NCBI RefSeq assembly: GCF_003626755.1
Contig: NZ_RBCJ01000003.1
Span: 997,859-1,061,858 of the forward strand
Direction of reading: 5' to 3'
From: Ulvibacterium marinum
GTDB taxonomy: Bacteria; Bacteroidota; Bacteroidia; Flavobacteriales; Flavobacteriaceae
Length of the DNA: 64,000 bases
Position 1 is the stretch's first letter; each line of letters opens with the position of its first letter. The position numbers and the translations under genes are program-made. The notes beneath the pieces were generated by a model that did not search any database, was not told the DNA's origin, and was given only the letters and a program-made list of their open reading frames with translations. Shown here one piece after another: positions 24,856 to 34,050 of the stretch.

Positions 24856-25728
24856 TTAGTCCCCAAGCGTCTCCAATTTTGGTTGTCTAAAATGATATAC
24901 TATTCCAAAAAAGGATACTAGGGCGGTTATCAAAAAGAACACCATACTAATGCTTATCGAAATGCTTTCGTCCAAGGACAACCATGTGGCCCCATAAAAA
25001 AAGGTCACTTCCCTACTACCGATTCCTCCTATGGTCAAGGGAAGAACGGCCACTATTGAGGAAATCAGAAAAATGAATAGATAGGGCACTATTCCAGTTG
25101 TAAGATATAGGGCCTTGAGGATAAAATAAACACTTATCAATTGGGCCAGTTGCACCAGGGCGGAAAGACCGAAAGACCTCCAAAAAATGGGCAATACATA
25201 GTCAAAAAAACGTCTGTTGACCCACCGGAACACGGAAATACTTCCGAGGATTGCCAGGAGAAACAACCATTTGATATCGGTAAGAGTCTTGGCATCTAAC
25301 AACAAGGCCAGGATACACGCATATACAAACAGTAGTAAAAGTCCACTAAGTCGGTCCAACACCAAAACTGAGACCACCCGTTTTGTACCGACATCAAAAT
25401 TCTTTTTAATCAGATACCCTTTGTAGGCATCCCCCCCTATTCCCCCAGGAAGAAAAAGGTTATAAAACATACCTAAAAGATTAAGCCTCAAATTGCTTTT
25501 TTGGGATAGGGGAACACGGATTTGGTGAAAATATAGGTTTAACCGAAAGGCCGCCAATACTTTGGAAAGTATGAAAAGGGCAAGAGCGGGAAGGAGATAG
25601 GAAAGCTTGGTCCTTTTCAGGATATCCAAAACCTCCTGTAGGTCAATTTTGGTGATGACAAAATAAATAAGCGCAATGCTGACAACAATTTTCAGTACTG
25701 TTATAAGCTTTTTACGATGTTTGGCCAC
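24856..25728 (-). CDS. Flippase-like membrane protein (UPF0104/LPG synthase TM type)
   Basis: 290 residues and about eight membrane helices. Conserved parts are NLLGMFYNLFLPGGIGGDAYKGYLI and LPLTIGGIGSREVTFFYGA, the two signature loops of this family, which includes the transmembrane half of lysylphosphatidylglycerol synthase and proposed glycolipid flippases. The start is a GTG at 25728 that overlaps the end of the GT2 gene by 17 bases. Co-expression with a polyprenyl-phosphate GT2 supports a role in moving its lipid-linked product. Confidence 0.85.
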   Translation of the reverse strand: MAKHRKKLITVLKIVVSIALIYFVITKIDLQEVLDILKRTKLSYLLPALALFILSKVLAAFRLNLYFHQIRVPLSQKSNLRLNLLGMFYNLFLPGGIGGDAYKGYLIKKNFDVGTKRVVSVLVLDRLSGLLLLFVYACILALLLDAKTLTDIKWLFLLAILGSISVFRWVNRRFFDYVLPIFWRSFGLSALVQLAQLISVYFILKALYLTTGIVPYLFIFLISSIVAVLPLTIGGIGSREVTFFYGATWLSLDESISISISMVFFLITALVSFFGIVYHFRQPKLETLGD

Positions 25729-26671
25729 CTACGGATACTTTTTTGATTCGGTACGGTCTTTTTTGCTGGGACTCGTAATAGGTACGTATCAAAAGTTCCA
25801 TAACGATGCCAATGGTAAACAGCTGAATACCGGCCAAAATGAACATCATCCCGAACATTAGTAGCGGCCGTGTGCCAATGTCCTCTCCTAGGCCAAGCTT
25901 TACGATCAATAAGTAGATATTGATGAAAATCCCCAAAATGATCATTAGAACACCGAATATTCCGAAAAGATGAATAGGACGCTGAAAGTACTTTCGTATG
26001 AATAATAATAGCATCATATCCGCCACTACCTTAAAAACCCGCTCCAGTCCATATTTGGATACTCCCGCATGCCTTGCATGATGCTTTACAGGTACCTGTT
26101 TGATTTGCGCTCCCTCCAAATGGGCCAACAGGGTAATAAACCGATGCATTTCCCCATAAAGGTTGAGTTCTTTTGCGATATCCCTGGTAAACACTTTCAA
26201 GGCACAACCATTGTCCTTGATGTCCAACTTGGTGACCCGACGGACCAAAAAATTAGCGATTTTGGACGGAATCTTTTTTACGAGGGAATCCTTTCTTTTT
26301 TGACGTATTCCCGTTACCACATCGTAATCCTCATTTACCGCAAAATGTAGCATTTGTGGAATATCGCTGGAATCATTTTGCAGATCACCGTCCATAGTAA
26401 TAATATATTCTCCTTCGGCATAATCCAAACCCGCTGCCAAGGCTAGGCTCTGCCCATAGTTTTTTTTGAGTTCCACCAAATGCACCTTGTTATCATTAAG
26501 GTCTTTGACCACCTTTCGGGTATTATCCTTTGAAAAGTCGTCTACATAAATGATTTGGTAAGTATACCCGACCAAACTCTCGTGAATTTTTTGGGTAAGG
26601 AGGGCCACGTTATCCTCTTCGTTATAAAGTGGTACGACTACGGAAAGGAGTAGAGGCGTTATAGGCTGCAT
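25712..26671 (-). CDS. GT2 family glycosyltransferase (DPM1/ArnC-like)
   Basis: 319 residues. An N-terminal GT-A domain has VVPLYNEEDNVALL, IIYVDDFSKDNTRKVV, SLALAAGLDYAEGEYIITMDGDLQND (the DxD-type metal motif) and VRRVTKLDIKDNGCALKVF. Two C-terminal membrane helices lie around residues 230-295. The architecture is that of polyprenyl-phosphate glucose, mannose or aminoarabinose synthases. It would make a donor for an integral GT39-type enzyme such as that at 23154. Followed by an overlapping flippase-like gene. Confidence 0.92.
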   Translation of the reverse strand: MQPITPLLLSVVVPLYNEEDNVALLTQKIHESLVGYTYQIIYVDDFSKDNTRKVVKDLNDNKVHLVELKKNYGQSLALAAGLDYAEGEYIITMDGDLQNDSSDIPQMLHFAVNEDYDVVTGIRQKRKDSLVKKIPSKIANFLVRRVTKLDIKDNGCALKVFTRDIAKELNLYGEMHRFITLLAHLEGAQIKQVPVKHHARHAGVSKYGLERVFKVVADMMLLLFIRKYFQRPIHLFGIFGVLMIILGIFINIYLLIVKLGLGEDIGTRPLLMFGMMFILAGIQLFTIGIVMELLIRTYYESQQKRPYRIKKVSVGGQTS

Positions 26672-26692
26672 GTATTCGGTTTGTTATCGGGG

Positions 26693-26700
26693 CAAAGTTA
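26693..26700 (-). promoter_or_regulatory. -7 promoter element for the GT2 gene
   Basis: On the minus strand TAACTTTG matches TAnnTTTG, 21 bases upstream of the GT2 start codon. A convincing -33 element is not seen. Confidence 0.4.
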
Positions 26701-26761
26701 TGTTTTTATTCGGAATCGGAATATTCCTGACTGGAAGGCAACTTGTGTCTTCATGATACCC

Positions 26762-27808
26762 CTATTTCGCTTCCTGTCTGTAGGCTTGTATCAGTTTTTC
26801 TGCGGCCGCGAAAGGAGAAACTTTGCTTTGGGTAACTTCTTGGATGATTTTTGGTAATAACGAAGCTACTTTTGGGTTGGAATAAAAGTCGGATTTTATT
26901 TGACTGTCAATATGTTGCAGCAGCCAATTTTTGTTCTGTCCCTGTCTATTCAACAGAAAATGATCTGATTGTTTGGCCCGCTCCATGTACCTATCGATTA
27001 CCTCCCAGATTTCCTGAATTCCGGTATTCTCGCTGGCGGAACAGGTCAGCACTTTGGGAACCCAGCCATTTTCCTTAGGAGGGTAAAGGTGCAGCGCCCT
27101 GGAAAATTCGGTCTTGGCCAGTTGTGCGGGTTTTATGTTATCCCCATCGGCCTTATTGATCACTATGGCATCGGCCATTTCCATAATGCCCCTTTTCATA
27201 CCCTGAAGTTCATCACCAGCTCCGGCCAATTTTAATAAAAGGAAAAAGTCTACCATACCATGTACGGCGGTCTCACTTTGGCCTACGCCCACGGTTTCAA
27301 TAAGTATCACGTCGTATCCCGCGGCTTCACAAAGAATAATAGTCTCCCGGGTCTTGCGTGCAACACCACCTAAGGAGTCTCCCGAAGGGGAAGGCCGTAT
27401 AAACGCATTGGGGTCCTTTACCAATTCTTCCATTCGGGTCTTGTCCCCTAGAATGCTTCCCTTGCTCAAACTGCTGGTAGGGTCTACGGCCAGAACGGCC
27501 ACTTTCTTCCCCTTGGAAGTCAATGTTTTTCCAAAGGTCTCTATAAAGGTACTTTTCCCCACACCAGGCACCCCGGTGATTCCTATCCGGACCGTATCGG
27601 ATTTTTTTCCCAGGCAATGCTCCAGAATCTCGGTAGCTTTCTTAAGGTGTTCGCCGTTGGAGCTTTCTACAAGGGTTATGGCCCGGGCCAGTGCGGTCTT
27701 ATTGGAGCTCAAAATACCTTCTACCAGCTCCGCTACGGAAGGTGGACTTTTTCTCTTCCCCTTTACTTTGGAGATACTTTCCTGGCCTGTGTTTTTTGGA
27801 ATGCTCAA
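26762..27808 (-). CDS. meaB: Methylmalonyl-CoA mutase-associated GTPase MeaB
   Basis: 348 residues. P-loop G-V-P-G-V-G-K-S-T, then VAVLAVDPTSSLSKGSILGDKTRM, FIRPSPSGDSLGGVARKTRE, VILIETVGVGQSE and VINKADGDN (the GTP-specifying NKAD) give a clear G3E-family MeaB/ArgK protein. It protects and reloads adenosylcobalamin-dependent methylmalonyl-CoA mutase, whose genes are not in this window. The start is a TTG at 27808, two bases after the stop of the DUF2911 gene, so translation is likely coupled. Confidence 0.95.
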   Translation of the reverse strand: MSIPKNTGQESISKVKGKRKSPPSVAELVEGILSSNKTALARAITLVESSNGEHLKKATEILEHCLGKKSDTVRIGITGVPGVGKSTFIETFGKTLTSKGKKVAVLAVDPTSSLSKGSILGDKTRMEELVKDPNAFIRPSPSGDSLGGVARKTRETIILCEAAGYDVILIETVGVGQSETAVHGMVDFFLLLKLAGAGDELQGMKRGIMEMADAIVINKADGDNIKPAQLAKTEFSRALHLYPPKENGWVPKVLTCSASENTGIQEIWEVIDRYMERAKQSDHFLLNRQGQNKNWLLQHIDSQIKSDFYSNPKVASLLPKIIQEVTQSKVSPFAAAEKLIQAYRQEAK

Positions 27809-27810
27809 CT

Positions 27811-28371
27811 TTATGGATTAATGGGCACCTTTACTTTGGTATCATCCCAAAAAAGGCCAAGGTACAATTGTTCCCCGTCCTCAAAGCCTATGGTAAAGCT
27901 TTCCTGGGGTGATGGTAGTTTTTCAACCGGAACCTGTACTTGTATGACATCTTGAGATTCATCACGGGAAGTTTCCGAACCTCCGCTCAAAAAAGTTACG
28001 CCCCATTCCGGGACTTCCTTGTTGAACATGATGGTCCAGTATTCCCTTTGAGGTCTGGTCCATAGGGAATAAGTGCCAGCGGGCAGGTTTTTATCAATGA
28101 TTTTTACATCTGTTTTGGTACTAAAAGTGGTAGGCTCATTGGCCCCGGTTCGCCAGACTGCATCATAGGGAACAAGTTCCCCAAAAATGACCCGCCCTTT
28201 CTTAAAGGGACTGCTATAGGTTACCGAGAGGTCAAAATCATCTTTAATATGGGTCACTGTTTTTTCAGGGCTCTTTTTTTTGGTTTGCTTCAGCATATAA
28301 GGCTTGCCCACAAAAAAGAACAAGGCCATCAATACTACGAGCACTATTAAAAACCATTTTAAAAACTTCAT
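27811..28371 (-). CDS. DUF2911 protein
   Basis: 186 residues with an N-terminal membrane anchor (residues 4-22). The DUF2911 core is recognisable: VTYSSPFKKGRVIFGELVPYDAVWRTGANEPTTFST, IIDKNLPAGTYSLWTRPQREYWTIMFNKE, WGVTF. The family is common in Bacteroidota, probably periplasmic, with unknown function. It sits directly upstream of meaB with a two-base gap. Confidence 0.88.
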   Translation of the reverse strand: MKFLKWFLIVLVVLMALFFFVGKPYMLKQTKKKSPEKTVTHIKDDFDLSVTYSSPFKKGRVIFGELVPYDAVWRTGANEPTTFSTKTDVKIIDKNLPAGTYSLWTRPQREYWTIMFNKEVPEWGVTFLSGGSETSRDESQDVIQVQVPVEKLPSPQESFTIGFEDGEQLYLGLFWDDTKVKVPINP

Positions 28372-28397
28372 GATTACCGGTCTTGATTTCTATAAAA

Positions 28398-29306
28398 CTA
28401 AAGTACTAAATCAAACGTAAAGACGGAGGCATTACGATAAATTTCATCGGGTCGTAATATGCAACTAGGGAAGTGTTCATGATTGGGCGCGTCCGGATAA
28501 TTTTGGGTTTCAAAACAAATGGCCGGAAAATCGGGCGGAGTATACACTACCACCGCTGGTTGGTTGGTTTTTACCTCCAAGGAGATGCCCGATCTTCTGG
28601 AAAAGATACGGGCGGCCAAATCCGTTTTTGAATTTTTTACATAAGGGGTATCCAAACGCAATTCCCCAATTTTCCGTTCCGTACGGAAATCATATTCGGT
28701 ATCAGTGACGGGAACGATATTTCCCGTAGGCAATAAGTTCCTGTCCGTCTCAACGATTTCCGGGCAGTAAAGTTCTAATCGATAGTGATCTATGGACCCC
28801 GTCTTATCCAGTCTAAAATAGGAATGGTTGGTCAAATTAATCACCGTAGTCCGATCGGCCGCAGCTTCATGTATGATGTGCAATTCGTTTTCCACCAATT
28901 TATAGGTGAGCATCACTTTTAAGTTTCCAGGATAGCCTTCCTCCAAATGTTTGCTATAATAGGAAAGTTTAACAAAAGGCTCAGTACCATAATCTACCTC
29001 TTCAATGGTCCAGTACTTTTTTCCGAAGCCTTCCTTTCCACCATGCAGGTGTATTCCTTTTTCACCATATAATGGGAAGGTTTCGCGATCTAGTTCAAAA
29101 CTGGCATTAGAGATACGCCCGGCATACCTTCCCACACAGGCCCCCAAAAAAACAGTGTCCTCAAGATAATTGTTAGGATAATTGGATCCTACCACCACAT
29201 TAGTGGACCTGCCCTTTTTGTCCTTTACCAGAAGTTTTTGAATGATGGCACCGTAGTCCAGTACGATTAGAGTAATGAAGGGAGTACTTATGGTAACCTG
29301 TTTCAA
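28398..29306 (-). CDS. galM: Aldose 1-epimerase
   Basis: About 303 residues. Galactose mutarotase features: LDYGAIIQKL near the start, NVVVGSNYPNNYLEDTVFLGACVGRYAGRISNASF, IHLHGGKEGFGKKYW (first catalytic histidine), NLTNHSYFRLD (second histidine), and FPAICFETQNYPDAPNHEHFPSCIL with the catalytic glutamate. It interconverts alpha and beta aldohexoses. No ATG exists in a sensible place: the frame stays open to 29465, across the start of the divergent sigma gene. A TTG at 29306 fits the family N-terminus best, but the start is uncertain. Confidence 0.85.
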   Translation of the reverse strand: MKQVTISTPFITLIVLDYGAIIQKLLVKDKKGRSTNVVVGSNYPNNYLEDTVFLGACVGRYAGRISNASFELDRETFPLYGEKGIHLHGGKEGFGKKYWTIEEVDYGTEPFVKLSYYSKHLEEGYPGNLKVMLTYKLVENELHIIHEAAADRTTVINLTNHSYFRLDKTGSIDHYRLELYCPEIVETDRNLLPTGNIVPVTDTEYDFRTERKIGELRLDTPYVKNSKTDLAARIFSRRSGISLEVKTNQPAVVVYTPPDFPAICFETQNYPDAPNHEHFPSCILRPDEIYRNASVFTFDLVL

Positions 29307-29413
29307 GACGAAATCATTAATTTCCCTATAAAAATAGTCTTTTTTGCAACATCGGGTTTTTTGTCCCGTCCTTAGGATAACGACACCGATAAAACCAACA
29401 ACGAAACTGGCCA

Positions 29414-29956
29414 ATGTTTCAAATTGATGTAGTAGAGCAATGCAAGGCAAATGACCGAAAAGCACAGCTGCAACTGTATAATCAATACTGCAGTGGCATG
29501 TTCTATGTGGCTATGCGTTTTGTGAAAAATAGCAGTGATGCGGAGGATATCATCCAAGAGTCGTTCATAAAGGCCTTTCAAAAAATACATCAATTTAAGG
29601 GGGACGTAAGCTTTGGAGCTTGGCTCAAACGGATTGTAATCAATAAGAGTATCGATTTTTTAAAATCGAAAAAAGAGCGATTGGTGCCGTTGGATGAAAA
29701 TTATATGCAGGTTGTGGAGGATAATGATTGGACTGTGGAAGATGGTATAACCTTGGATGAGGTAAAACTGGCCATGGAACAATTGCCGGAAAAGTACAAG
29801 TATGTGGTGATGATGTTCTTGTTGGAAGGCTATGACCATCACGAAATTGCAAATGTATTGGGGTTGAGCGAAACGGCCTGTAGAACACGATTATTGCGGG
29901 GCAAAGGGTTTTTGAAGGAACTTTTAAAAAAGAAAAGATATGGGACAGGATCTTAG
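29414..29956 (+). CDS. ECF RNA polymerase sigma factor
   Basis: 180 residues. Region 2 lies at about 8-75 (LYNQYCSGMFYVAMRFVKNSSDAEDIIQESFIKAF...FGAWLKRIVINKSID) and region 4 at about 110-168 (MEQLPEKYKYVVMMFLLEGYDHHEIANVLGLSETACRTRLLRGKGFL). This is a standard sigma-70 ECF protein. Its last 17 bases overlap the next gene, which encodes a single-pass membrane protein of the kind that anchors sigma factors, so it probably responds to an envelope signal. Confidence 0.93.
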   Translation: MFQIDVVEQCKANDRKAQLQLYNQYCSGMFYVAMRFVKNSSDAEDIIQESFIKAFQKIHQFKGDVSFGAWLKRIVINKSIDFLKSKKERLVPLDENYMQVVEDNDWTVEDGITLDEVKLAMEQLPEKYKYVVMMFLLEGYDHHEIANVLGLSETACRTRLLRGKGFLKELLKKKRYGTGS

Positions 29957-30527
29957 GGAAATGTTCAAAAGGGAAAATAAGGCCGGAAAATTCCAAATGT
30001 CGGAAGGTCATGAAAACCGGTTTTTGGAACGTTTGGAAGCCGAACTTCCTAAACGGAAGAAGTCCTCATTTTATATTTTAAAAATTGCAGCATCCATTTT
30101 AGTACTGCTTAGTATTGGAATTGTCAGTTATAAAGTATTGACGGGAGAGGATACCATCAAGACCACCGTTGTGGAAAAAAATGACCCATCCAAGGAAAAG
30201 AAGGGTATTTCCTTTGGTGACCTGTCACCCAATCTTAAGAAAGTAGAGGACTACTATGTAACCAACATCAACCTAGAACTTTCCAGATTGCAGGTGTCCG
30301 AAGAAAATAAAATACTGGTGGATAGTTTTATGGACCGGCTGGCCGATCTAAACACTGAATACGAAAGGCTTAATATGGAACTGAACGATATTGGGCCTAA
30401 TGATCAGACCATAACCGCCTTGATCAAGAACCTACAGTTAAGGTTACAATTATTGCAAAAATTAAAAGGAAAATTAAGCGAGTTAAAATCATCAAAAAAT
30501 GAACAAGTCAAAAAGAATACCATATAG
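29940..30527 (+). CDS. Probable anti-sigma factor (membrane protein)
   Basis: 195 residues: a cytoplasmic N-terminal part (1-42) rich in charged residues, one membrane helix (about 44-64), and a periplasmic helical region (100-190) with leucine-rich coiled-coil character (LSRLQVSEENKILVDSFMDRL, LIKNLQLRLQLLQKLKGKLSEL). No zinc-binding HxxxCxxC motif is present. The call as an anti-sigma factor rests on position and topology. It overlaps both the sigma gene (17 bases) and the downstream gene (29 bases), so the three are translated as a unit. Confidence 0.7.
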   Translation: MGQDLREMFKRENKAGKFQMSEGHENRFLERLEAELPKRKKSSFYILKIAASILVLLSIGIVSYKVLTGEDTIKTTVVEKNDPSKEKKGISFGDLSPNLKKVEDYYVTNINLELSRLQVSEENKILVDSFMDRLADLNTEYERLNMELNDIGPNDQTITALIKNLQLRLQLLQKLKGKLSELKSSKNEQVKKNTI

Positions 30528-31980
30528 TGCCATCCTAGTTTTCATATGTATGGGCATTTGGTTTGCAAATGCCCAGAAACGTACAGAGACCTATAACGAG
30601 ACCTTTGTTGTCACCGATAATACCGTATTGGAATTAAATACCAGTCATGCGGATATTGAATTCGAGACCTGGGACAAGGACCAGATCGGTATTGAAGCCG
30701 TGGTAACCTTGGAGGGTGCCACAGAAGAGGAGGCTCGGCACTATTTTAAGAAGGATCCTATAACCATAATGGGCAACAGTAAAAGGATAGAGATACATAC
30801 AAACTCGGGAAATTCCTGGTCATTTGCACCTTCCTTTAATATGTCCATGGATATTCCTGAAATTGAGCCTTTTATCGTTGATATTCCCGAAATTCCCGAA
30901 TTCCCGGAATTTGCAGAACTTCCTGAATTCCCGCCCCTTCCCGTAGTCCCCTTTCATGATTTCGATTATGAGGCCTACAAGGAAGATGGTGAAAAGTATT
31001 TGAAAAAGTGGCAGAAGGAATTCGGCAAGTACTTTGACGAGGAGTATAGGGAAAGAATGGAAGCGTGGGGGAAAAGGATGGAGGCCCGAAGCGCCGAAAG
31101 GGAAAAACGGAATAAAGAAAGATTGGAGGAACGGGAAAGGGGTCGGGAAGAACGTTTACAGGCCAGGGAGGCCGCCAGGACGGAACGTATGGAAAGAATG
31201 GAGGAAGCAAGGGAAAAACGCGCCGAAGCCCGTGAAAAAAGAATGGCCGCCCTTGAAGCACGAAAAGTGGAACGATTTATCTACCACGACTCCGTTTACC
31301 CCTTTATTGCAGGAGACAGTCTCGGGAGATTGCCGAACACCTTTTATTTTCATAGTGATGGGGAGCACAAAAATTACAAGGTAAAGAAGACCATTAAGAT
31401 AAAGATGCCAAAGAATACCAAGATAAAGATGAACGTACGCCATGGGGAGGTAAAACTAGCGGAGAATACCAAAAACATCAACGCAACGCTATCCCATGCC
31501 TATTTATGGGCGAGTACTATAGATGGTGACCAGACTGACATTAAGGTCTCCTATTCTCCGGTTAGCGTACAGAAATGGAATTACGGGCAATTGCAAACAG
31601 ACTATTCTGAAAATGTAGATTTACGGGAAGTCCTCAACCTTCGCTTGAGCGCTACCTCGTCTGATGTTTCCATAGACCATTTATTAAAAAGTGCCTTTAT
31701 AAAAAGTGATTTGGGCCCTCTGCACATCAATACGGTATCCGAGAACTTTGAGGAGCTGGACGTTACCTTACAAAATGCCGAATTGATCTGCAATTTGCCC
31801 CCCACCGCCTATGCCATATACATCAATGGCACCAACTCCAAGGTCAATTGCCCTGAGCAGCTAAAACTTGACCGAAAAAAGAATCGCAACACAGAAATCG
31901 TAAAAGGGTATCATTTGGATGAGAACAACAAGGCATCCATCGTTATCCATTCCAAGTACAGCAATATCCTTTTGGATTGA
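30499..31980 (+). CDS. Exported DUF4097-like protein with P/E repeat and charged helix
   Basis: 493 residues with a signal peptide (residues 1-26, ending ANAQ). Residues 30-100 begin a beta-rich domain (FVVTDNTVLELNTSHADIEFETWDKDQIGIE) like the DUF4097 putative-adhesin fold, which resumes after residue 295 (IKIKMPKNTKIKMNVRHGEVKLAEN). Inserted between the halves are a proline/glutamate/phenylalanine run (PEIPEFPEFAELPEFPPLP, residues about 130-150) and a long single alpha-helix of E, R, A and K (residues about 170-256). It is the last gene of the sigma operon and probably a reporter or effector in envelope stress. Confidence 0.7.
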   Translation: MNKSKRIPYSAILVFICMGIWFANAQKRTETYNETFVVTDNTVLELNTSHADIEFETWDKDQIGIEAVVTLEGATEEEARHYFKKDPITIMGNSKRIEIHTNSGNSWSFAPSFNMSMDIPEIEPFIVDIPEIPEFPEFAELPEFPPLPVVPFHDFDYEAYKEDGEKYLKKWQKEFGKYFDEEYRERMEAWGKRMEARSAEREKRNKERLEERERGREERLQAREAARTERMERMEEAREKRAEAREKRMAALEARKVERFIYHDSVYPFIAGDSLGRLPNTFYFHSDGEHKNYKVKKTIKIKMPKNTKIKMNVRHGEVKLAENTKNINATLSHAYLWASTIDGDQTDIKVSYSPVSVQKWNYGQLQTDYSENVDLREVLNLRLSATSSDVSIDHLLKSAFIKSDLGPLHINTVSENFEELDVTLQNAELICNLPPTAYAIYINGTNSKVNCPEQLKLDRKKNRNTEIVKGYHLDENNKASIVIHSKYSNILLD

Positions 31981-32715
31981 TTATTCTTCGAGCAAGAGCG
32001 TCCCAAAAATATCCGCATTGATCCACCCCTGATTTTTATCCTCTCCCGGAACAAATACCGATCCAATAAAGTTTTCCCTTTCCGTACTGCTATCATTGTC
32101 ACAATACGCCAAGGCAAAACCTATTTTCTTAGCGCTATTTAAAGTTTTTGGGATATTGTTTCCCCCATCGACATAAGTATCGTCATACACATAAATGGCT
32201 ATTTCCCAAGTTGTGGTCTGTCCCTCGGTGGTATGTTTGGAGACTATGTGTTCGTTGTATAGTTGTGGTTCCTTATTTGGCGCAAGATCTACCACGTTTC
32301 CGTCCAGGGCAATATGATAGGCAAAGGCATTATGGCTAAATTGGTGCAATCCCCCGGAATTGTCCTCATCGATAAAGACCTCCACGCAATCGTCGTTCCA
32401 CCATAGTTTAAGGGGATCTTTGTACTGATCAAATAGGACATCGTCGGTTATCTCTACCAGAACGTAGAGGGCATCCTCATCCCAACTCAACTTATAATGT
32501 CCGTTGAAATCGTCATGCTCATAGAATCCTCCCAACCAGTTCTGGTCCAGGGCATGCCAGTTGGCGTGCGCCCAAATATTTTCGGTAGCCTTACCGTCGA
32601 TAGCAATAGGATGTGGACTTTTTTTAACGGAAATGATGTGATGGTCTTCCTTTTTTTTTGTGGTATTACAGCACATGCAAAGGAAAGCCAAGCATAAGGT
32701 CATTGCAGCTTTCAT
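31981..32715 (-). CDS. CBM9-like sugar-binding lipoprotein
   Basis: 244 residues, lipobox FLCMCC near residue 15. The mature domain has the family 9 carbohydrate-binding pattern: PIAIDGKATENIWAHANW, HYKLSWDEDALYVLVEITDD, WWNDDCVEVFIDEDNSGG, FAYHIALDGN, TTWEIAIYVYDD, KKIGFALAYCDNDSS. These modules bind sugar chain ends. Here the protein is a single domain, so it probably binds rather than cleaves. Its stop codon directly abuts the stop of the convergent gene (31980/31981). The gene follows the Gfo/Idh/MocA cluster. Confidence 0.85.
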   Translation of the reverse strand: MKAAMTLCLAFLCMCCNTTKKKEDHHIISVKKSPHPIAIDGKATENIWAHANWHALDQNWLGGFYEHDDFNGHYKLSWDEDALYVLVEITDDVLFDQYKDPLKLWWNDDCVEVFIDEDNSGGLHQFSHNAFAYHIALDGNVVDLAPNKEPQLYNEHIVSKHTTEGQTTTWEIAIYVYDDTYVDGGNNIPKTLNSAKKIGFALAYCDNDSSTERENFIGSVFVPGEDKNQGWINADIFGTLLLEE

Positions 32716-32817
32716 CAGTAATAAGTATTGGGGTTACTCTATTAAAGATAGCAATTTTTGGCACTTCTTACCGCTTTTCGAAAAAGCAATGTTAAAATGC
32801 AAGTCTTATTTCCTATG

Positions 32818-34008
32818 CTAAAGATTCAAATCGGACTTCCAATGCACGATTTTTTCGTTGTGCATGGCATCGAGTCCCATTTGTACGCAGACCGCGGCAT
32901 TGGCACCTGTAGCGATATTGGATATGGGCTCCGTATTGTTCGCAACGCTCTCCCTAAAATCCATTAAGGCCTGTTTGCTGGGATCTTCATGATCCACTTC
33001 AATGGGGTAGCCCTTGCCCTCGTCCCATTTTAGGGTAGCTCCGGCCACACCGTCTACTTCGCCCATTTCCTTGTTCTTTTTGCCCTCTGGGTAGTACCAG
33101 GCTTTTGCATAATCCATAATCACGGTACCTTGGTCGCCCATCACCTTTATTTTGTAGTCGTTCATGGCATTACTGGTCAAACAAGTGAATTTTGCCCTTA
33201 CTCCACTAGGGTAGCTATAGAGCAGGTGAATGTTATCATAGGTTTCCCTACCGTCCTTCCAATAATCGATACCGCCTACACCCATTACTTTTTCCGGGGT
33301 TTCTCCCAAGACCCAATTGGAGAAGTCGATTTGATGGGAACAGAGTTCGGCGACCAATCCGCCGGAAAACTCACGGTACATACGCCAGTTGATCAAACGT
33401 TCCAATTTGGGATCGGGCACGGGTCGCCGCCAATTCCCGTTTCGGTTCCATTGGCACTCAATAGCAGCAATTTTTCCGATTTCCCCTTTTTTGATCATGT
33501 CCACAACATAGGTATACAACCGTGAGCTGTGATATTGGTGCCCGGTCTGAAAGATTTTATCAGAGGTCTTGACCTTATTGACTAGATTCTGTATACCATC
33601 GAAACCCTTGGCCAGGGTCTTTTCACAGTAAACGTGCAGTCCGGCATCCAAGGCATCCAAGGCAATTTTGGAATGGGTATTGAACGGGGTTGCGACCAGT
33701 ACTGCATCCAGGTCCGGGTGTTCCAAAAGTTTACGATAATCTTTGAAGCCCTTGGTTTTGCCTTCTGCCTTTTTAAGTCCCTGTTCCAATCGGAATGGAA
33801 GAACATCACAGCAGGCAATAACGTTGAAGTTGCTAATCTGATTGATCAATGGGATCAATCCACTGCCACGGTCTCCTGTGCCTATCACTCCAATATTTAA
33901 GGTTTCATTGGCACTTTCCTTTTGTATGATCTGTCCCATTGCCGTTGCGGATGTTGCCACCGCAGCCGAGGCAAGGCTACTTTTTACCACAAATTCCCTT
34001 CGCTTCAT
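32818..34008 (-). CDS. Gfo/Idh/MocA-family oxidoreductase, Tat-exported
   Basis: 396 residues. A twin-arginine type N-terminus (KRREFVVKSSLASAAVA) precedes a Rossmann domain with NIGVIGTGDRGSGLIPLI and VLVATPFNTHSKIALDALDAGLHVYCEKTLA (the EK.P-type motif with lysine, here EKT). The second half is the alpha/beta substrate domain with FSGGLVAELCSHQIDFSNWVLGE, which holds the catalytic H-x-x-D pair. Cofactor NAD(P) is expected to stay bound during export. Likely oxidises or reduces a sugar at C3 or another position. Third gene of a minus operon starting at 36241. Confidence 0.9.
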   Translation of the reverse strand: MKRREFVVKSSLASAAVATSATAMGQIIQKESANETLNIGVIGTGDRGSGLIPLINQISNFNVIACCDVLPFRLEQGLKKAEGKTKGFKDYRKLLEHPDLDAVLVATPFNTHSKIALDALDAGLHVYCEKTLAKGFDGIQNLVNKVKTSDKIFQTGHQYHSSRLYTYVVDMIKKGEIGKIAAIECQWNRNGNWRRPVPDPKLERLINWRMYREFSGGLVAELCSHQIDFSNWVLGETPEKVMGVGGIDYWKDGRETYDNIHLLYSYPSGVRAKFTCLTSNAMNDYKIKVMGDQGTVIMDYAKAWYYPEGKKNKEMGEVDGVAGATLKWDEGKGYPIEVDHEDPSKQALMDFRESVANNTEPISNIATGANAAVCVQMGLDAMHNEKIVHWKSDLNL

Positions 34009-34050
34009 TTCAATCTATCGTTTCTTTTTACTTGTTATATGTCTTTTGGA

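Noticed and set aside
29307-29465. ATG-started long form of GalM
   Set aside because: The extension crosses the start of the divergent sigma gene and does not resemble the epimerase N-terminus; a TTG start at 29306 is more likely.
30872-31261. Long overlapping frames on both strands inside the 30499-31980 gene
   Set aside because: They are shadows created by the E/R-rich helix codons (GAA/CGG-type repeats), not genes.
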